Shown here one piece after another: positions 38,335 through 41,533 of a stretch of DNA of 41,533 nt; positions within the stretch are counted from its first letter, which is position 1, and every line of letters begins with the position of its first letter. The stretch lies in IMG/VR virus record IMGVR_UViG_3300043444_000386, positions 1 through 41,533 of that record; one strand, given 5' to 3'. The position numbers and the translations under genes are program-made. Below the pieces are notes generated by a model, which ran no database searches, was not told the origin of the DNA, and saw only the letters and a list, made by a program, of their open reading frames with translations. The DNA is from a virus.

Positions 38335-38782
38335 TAGCTGCGGGAAGAAGGCTTCGTCTCCGGCAGCGGGTTCTTACAAGGCGTTTCAGTTGCCCCTGCC
38401 GGGGTTTATAGGGGATGAGAGTTACGCCGGGGTCAGGAGTTCGGCGTTGTTTGAGCTTCACGAGGAGTTTGAGCGGGTAGTGTTCAAGGCCGGTATGCCG
38501 GCCAGGTGGGACCGCCGCTTCGACTGCAACAGGTTTGCGGGGCTTTGGATTGGGCTTGCGCAGGTTCGCTATGCTGCCGAGCAGTGGCATAGCAAGACGG
38601 CTCCGCAAGCCCTTGCCTTGGCCGAGGTCTGGTATAAGCCCGATTATGCCCCGGTTGGAGTGGGTCATGCCATTGTTGCTGCGGCAACAGAAGTTGGCCT
38701 AGTTTTCTTTGAGCCTCAAACTGGTTCGTTGGTTACGCTTTCTGCGGCGGAGCGTGCCTCAATTTACTTCGTCCGCTGGTAA
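38264..38782 (+). CDS. Lipoprotein with possible Cys-His peptidase-like domain
   Basis: The frame opens with TTG at 38264 (or TTG 38270), within the preceding gene. The 172-residue product has a basic start, a hydrophobic segment and a lipobox ISSC with C26, so it is predicted to be a lipoprotein. The mature part has C88 in RRFDCNRFAG, H135 in VGVGHAIVAA and E150-P-Q152-T in VFFEPQTG. That order is reminiscent of transglutaminase/papain-like folds. It precedes a holin-like gene, so a role in lysis or envelope entry is plausible but unproven. Confidence 0.6.
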   Translation: MKLKNSKRSWLVSVPIVAVALLISSCGKKASSPAAGSYKAFQLPLPGFIGDESYAGVRSSALFELHEEFERVVFKAGMPARWDRRFDCNRFAGLWIGLAQVRYAAEQWHSKTAPQALALAEVWYKPDYAPVGVGHAIVAAATEVGLVFFEPQTGSLVTLSAAERASIYFVRW

Positions 38783-38784
38783 AC

Positions 38785-39213
38785 ATGGGACTTCTCTCCT
38801 TTCTTGCGTCTGCGGCTGGTGGCACGGTGTTGGGTGGCCTTACCCAACTTCTAGGCACGTTTGCCTCTGAAGCCAAGGAATGGTCGGCGAGCAAGCGCCG
38901 GATCGCCGAGCTGACGGCGATGAAGGAGCGCGACATTGCGATTGGGGAGCTTCAGGCTTTCACCAAGGCGCAGGAAGCCTCCATCAGCAGCGGTTACACG
39001 CCCCCCGAGACGGCTTCTGGGTGGATGCACGGCTTGTTTACCATCGTTGAGGCGCTTACCCGTGTCATCCGGCCCGCGCTGGTCATCTGGGCGGCCTTTT
39101 ACATTTTCAACCTTCCGCCTACGGTTGCGGGTCCGTTGCAGCCAGAAATTATCGCCGTTGCCTTTGCCTGCATCTATTTCTGGCTGGGTGTCCGCCATCA
39201 GGGGAAGAAGTAA
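38785..39213 (+). CDS. Holin-like membrane protein
   Basis: This 142-residue protein has a Gly-rich N-terminal segment (about residues 4-24, ASAAGGTVLGGLTQLL), a charged amphipathic helix (30-62) and two C-terminal hydrophobic segments (about 83-107 and 119-135), ending in RHQGKK. Such proteins with a glycine-zipper start and two or three helices are often annotated as phage holins. It directly follows the lipoprotein gene. Confidence 0.6.
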   Translation: MGLLSFLASAAGGTVLGGLTQLLGTFASEAKEWSASKRRIAELTAMKERDIAIGELQAFTKAQEASISSGYTPPETASGWMHGLFTIVEALTRVIRPALVIWAAFYIFNLPPTVAGPLQPEIIAVAFACIYFWLGVRHQGKK

Positions 39214-39216
39214 GAC

Positions 39217-39945
39217 ATGCCGATTCTTTGCACATTTGCAGCGGCTTCGGCTCGGGGTTGGGGCTCTTTTGGCAGTTCGGGAGCCTTTGTGGCTGCCACG
39301 GGCGGGTCCACCAGCACGTCCGGCAACTACAAGACCCATGAGTTTACGTCCTCCGGGACGTTTACGGTTACGGGGGCTCCGGCAGGGGCTACGGTTGAGG
39401 TAATGGTGGTAGGTGGTGGCGGTGCAGCCTCGTTTGCGGGCGGTGGTGGTGGTGGCTACGTCTATTCTAGTGCCATTCCCGTGAGTTTAGGCTCGTTTTC
39501 TGTCACGGTTGGGGCAGGCGGTGCGGCTCCGGGAGATAATGGCTCTAATTCGGCTTTCTCGACGCTTGTGGCCCTTGGGGGTGGCGCCGAGAACACGGCG
39601 GGCGGTTGCGGTGGTGGTGGGCGGGATAGGGGCGGTGCGCCTGGCCTTCAGCCGACTAGCGCCAGCGGCGGGTATGGCTATGCCGGCGGCAACTGGGCCT
39701 CTACGGGCTTTGACGGCGGTGGTGGCGGTGCTGGGGCGGCTGGTAGCGGAACCACGGGTGGGGCGGGCCGTTCGGCAGACATCGGGACGGGCACGTTTGC
39801 GGCTGGTGGCAACGGCGTCAATGGCGGCACGGGGGCTGGCACGGCTGGCACGGCCAACACGGGTAATGGCGGCACGGGCGGGACTTATGGTTATGGCGGG
39901 GCAGGCGGCAGCGGTATTGTAAGGGTCAGGTATCTCTATCAGTAA
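39217..39945 (+). CDS. Glycine-rich tail adhesin/receptor-binding protein
   Basis: The 242-residue protein has a beta start (THEFTSSGTFTVTGAPAG, then VEVMVVGGGG), then from about residue 70 an extremely Gly-rich region with GGGGG runs and GAGG/GTGG repeats, ending IVRVRYLYQ. This is the layout of glycine-rich adhesins with a polyglycine-type sandwich, used for receptor recognition at fibre tips (as in T-even gp38). It is likely a host-range determinant and prone to repeat-mediated change. Confidence 0.75.
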   Translation: MPILCTFAAASARGWGSFGSSGAFVAATGGSTSTSGNYKTHEFTSSGTFTVTGAPAGATVEVMVVGGGGAASFAGGGGGGYVYSSAIPVSLGSFSVTVGAGGAAPGDNGSNSAFSTLVALGGGAENTAGGCGGGGRDRGGAPGLQPTSASGGYGYAGGNWASTGFDGGGGGAGAAGSGTTGGAGRSADIGTGTFAAGGNGVNGGTGAGTAGTANTGNGGTGGTYGYGGAGGSGIVRVRYLYQ

Positions 39946-39948
39946 GCC

Positions 39949-40134
39949 ATGAGTTTCAAAACGCGCATTGAAGACATTCTGACCGGGGCGTTCCCGGCGT
40001 TTGCCACCATCACCCTGTCTGAGATTCATCAGCTTGCGGGCATTGCCGGCGCTCTCATCGGTGCGGGCTACGTCATCTGGAAGTGGCGGATGGATGCCAA
40101 AATTGTGAAGAAGTTCGGCAAGTTCAAAGACTGA
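39949..40134 (+). CDS. Small membrane protein, second holin-like candidate
   Basis: This 61-residue protein has a hydrophobic stretch (about residues 13-45, with IAGALIGAGYVIWKW) and a basic tail (RMDAKIVKKFGKFKD). It may be a single- or two-span pinholin-like or accessory protein. The stop overlaps the next start (TGATG). Confidence 0.5.
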   Translation: MSFKTRIEDILTGAFPAFATITLSEIHQLAGIAGALIGAGYVIWKWRMDAKIVKKFGKFKD

Positions 40135-41533
40135 TGCCGTCTCCCGAGAAAGTTTACGTCACGAATCATGCCCTGCGGATGGCCGCACAGGGCAACGATG
40201 GTCGGGTTGTGGATCTTGCAACGACTGCCGAGGGGCACTTGGAAGTAGCCATCCACGCCCCACGGCTTCCATTCGGCTCGGTGCATACGGAGTCGCTTAC
40301 GCCCGTCTTTCAGTCGGATGCGGTTTACGGCATAAACACGCAGCAGGTGTCTAGCTCGACTAGCGGAAGCGGCGCCGTGTCGGCAAGCGACTCCCTCTTC
40401 ACCTGCTCAACCGGCACCACCATTTACTCGTTCGGGACTCTTCAAAGCCGCAAACGTCTACGTTATCGAGCAGGACAGGGTGTTGTTGGTCGATTTACGG
40501 GACGTTTCACGACGGGTGTTGCCAGTTCAATTCAGGTTGCCGGTGTGGGTCATGCCGAGGATGGGTTCTATTTCGGCTACAACGGCACGTCCTTTGGCAT
40601 CTTGCACGTCAACCGCGGCGTCCGCGAGGTTCGGACGCTTACGGTGACGACTGCCAGCACGGCAACCAACAACTACAACGTCACCCTCAACGGGACGGCG
40701 TTCAACGTGACGGCCACGAACAACGGCAGCACGGCCCGCACGGCTTACGAAATCAGCCGCGGCACGTTCACGGGCTGGGACGCCGAATCCATAGGTTCCA
40801 CGGTTGTTTTCGTGAAGAACAGCGCCGGCGCAGCCTCCGGCAGTTATTCCCTTGCCCAGAGCGGGGCAGGAACGCCCGCGGCAGGCTCCTTTGCCCAAAC
40901 CAAGGCCGGGGCGGCGTCTACGGATACGTGGTATGCCCAAACCGCGTGGAATGGCGATAAACTCAACGGAACGGGACCTAGCGGCGTCACCCTCGATCCC
41001 ACCAAGGGCAACGTCTTTGAGATTGGAATCCAATACCTCGGATACGGGTCGGTTGAGTTTAAGGTTGAGGTAACGTCAAGCGACGGGAACAATAGCGACT
41101 TTGTAACGGTTCACACGCTGCGGTTTCCTAACACGCTTACGGCCACCCATGTCGGCAATCCGTCCTTTCCGTTTACGATGGCGTCGTATTCGGCGGGCAG
41201 CACGACCGACCTCAGCGTTTACTGCGGCTCCTTCTCGGGCTTCATCGAGGGCCAGAAGGTTTTGCACGGACCTCGCTATTCCTACGTCAATACCCTCACG
41301 ACGGTTGGTGCCACCAACTATCAGGCGTTGTTCACCATCAGGAATACCCGCTACTTCGGCGGGCGGACCAACCAGTCGGTTATCAATCTGCTTTCGGTGT
41401 CCGGTGCGCTGAAGCATACGCAACCCTGCATCTTCTACCTCATCAAGAACGGAGAGCTTGCCGGCACGCCCAGCTTTGCGGCGTTCACCTCCGGCAGTTG
41501 CTCGACGTGGGACACGGCTGCAACTACGGTGAC
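40134..41533 (+). CDS. Tail fibre/virion surface protein, N-terminal part (runs off right edge)
   Basis: From ATG 40134 the frame (MPSPEKVYVTNHALRMAAQG) is open to the end of the window. It is Thr/Ser/Gly/Ala-rich and beta-structured (SFGILHVNRGVREVRTLTV, then VEFKVEVTSSDGNNSD). The junction at 41100 joins frame-exactly to bases 1-629, for a total of about 531 residues. The terminal 433 bases are a second version of the left-end sequence with several substitutions. It is likely a virion surface protein beside the adhesin gene. Confidence 0.75.
   Translation, partial: MPSPEKVYVTNHALRMAAQGNDGRVVDLATTAEGHLEVAIHAPRLPFGSVHTESLTPVFQSDAVYGINTQQVSSSTSGSGAVSASDSLFTCSTGTTIYSFGTLQSRKRLRYRAGQGVVGRFTGRFTTGVASSIQVAGVGHAEDGFYFGYNGTSFGILHVNRGVREVRTLTVTTASTATNNYNVTLNGTAFNVTATNNGSTARTAYEISRGTFTGWDAESIGSTVVFVKNSAGAASGSYSLAQSGAGTPAAGSFAQTKAGAASTDTWYAQTAWNGDKLNGTGPSGVTLDPTKGNVFEIGIQYLGYGSVEFKVEVTSSDGNNSDFVTVHTLRFPNTLTATHVGNPSFPFTMASYSAGSTTDLSVYCGSFSGFIEGQKVLHGPRYSYVNTLTTVGATNYQALFTIRNTRYFGGRTNQSVINLLSVSGALKHTQPCIFYLIKNGELAGTPSFAAFTSGSCSTWDTAATTV
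41101..41533. repeat. Right copy of near-identical terminal repeat
   Basis: Matches bases 1-433 with 16 substitutions and no gaps. Seven of the differences cluster at 41228-41273. See the left copy. Confidence 0.9.

Overview
The window is essentially one complete double-stranded DNA phage genome of about 41.1 kb, closed on itself. Bases 41101-41533 repeat bases 1-433 at about 96% identity, and the gene running off the right edge is continued in frame by the gene entering at the left edge. The gene set points to a short-tailed (podovirus-like) phage: terminase, portal, scaffold, DUF5309/SU10-type capsid protein, adaptor-like protein, propeller-like tail protein, and three large alanine/glutamine-rich ejection-type proteins, with no tape-measure protein or sheath. 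The host is not shown. One overlapping frame ends in a PEP-CTERM-like tail, a weak hint of a PEP-CTERM-bearing Gram-negative lineage. I see no integrase, RNA polymerase, DNA polymerase or primase.

Layout: two divergent gene blocks leave a regulatory gap at 25590-26523. Leftward (minus strand, 25.6 to 9.7 kb) lie the early genes: many small unknown proteins, a mosaic stretch with attC-like palindromes (15.9-21.8 kb), an HNH/AP2 endonuclease, a possible OB-fold protein, a RecB-family exonuclease, an intein-bearing DnaB helicase, an HNH protein, a metallophosphoesterase and winged-helix proteins. Rightward (26.5 kb through 41.1 kb and on from base 1 to 9.7 kb) lie the late genes: terminase small and large subunits, portal, scaffold, capsid, a strong terminator, adaptor and tail genes, a lysis-like group (lipoprotein, holin-like proteins), a glycine-rich adhesin, a fibre gene across the circle junction, the tail hub and the ejection proteins. 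The blocks converge at about 9.73 kb.

The most unusual element is in the large terminase gene. An intein interrupts the Walker A motif. At the place where inteins normally carry a homing endonuclease in the same frame, this one carries an HNH endonuclease gene on the opposite strand. The intein frame stays open across it, and the HNH gene has its own near-consensus sigma-70-type promoter only 9 bases upstream of its ATG, which predicts a leaderless mRNA. A second unusual feature is a cluster of integron attC-like sites, with paired arms and a single extrahelical base, between small early genes and with no integrase in view. Homing elements are abundant overall: two inteins, the antisense HNH gene and two free-standing HNH genes.
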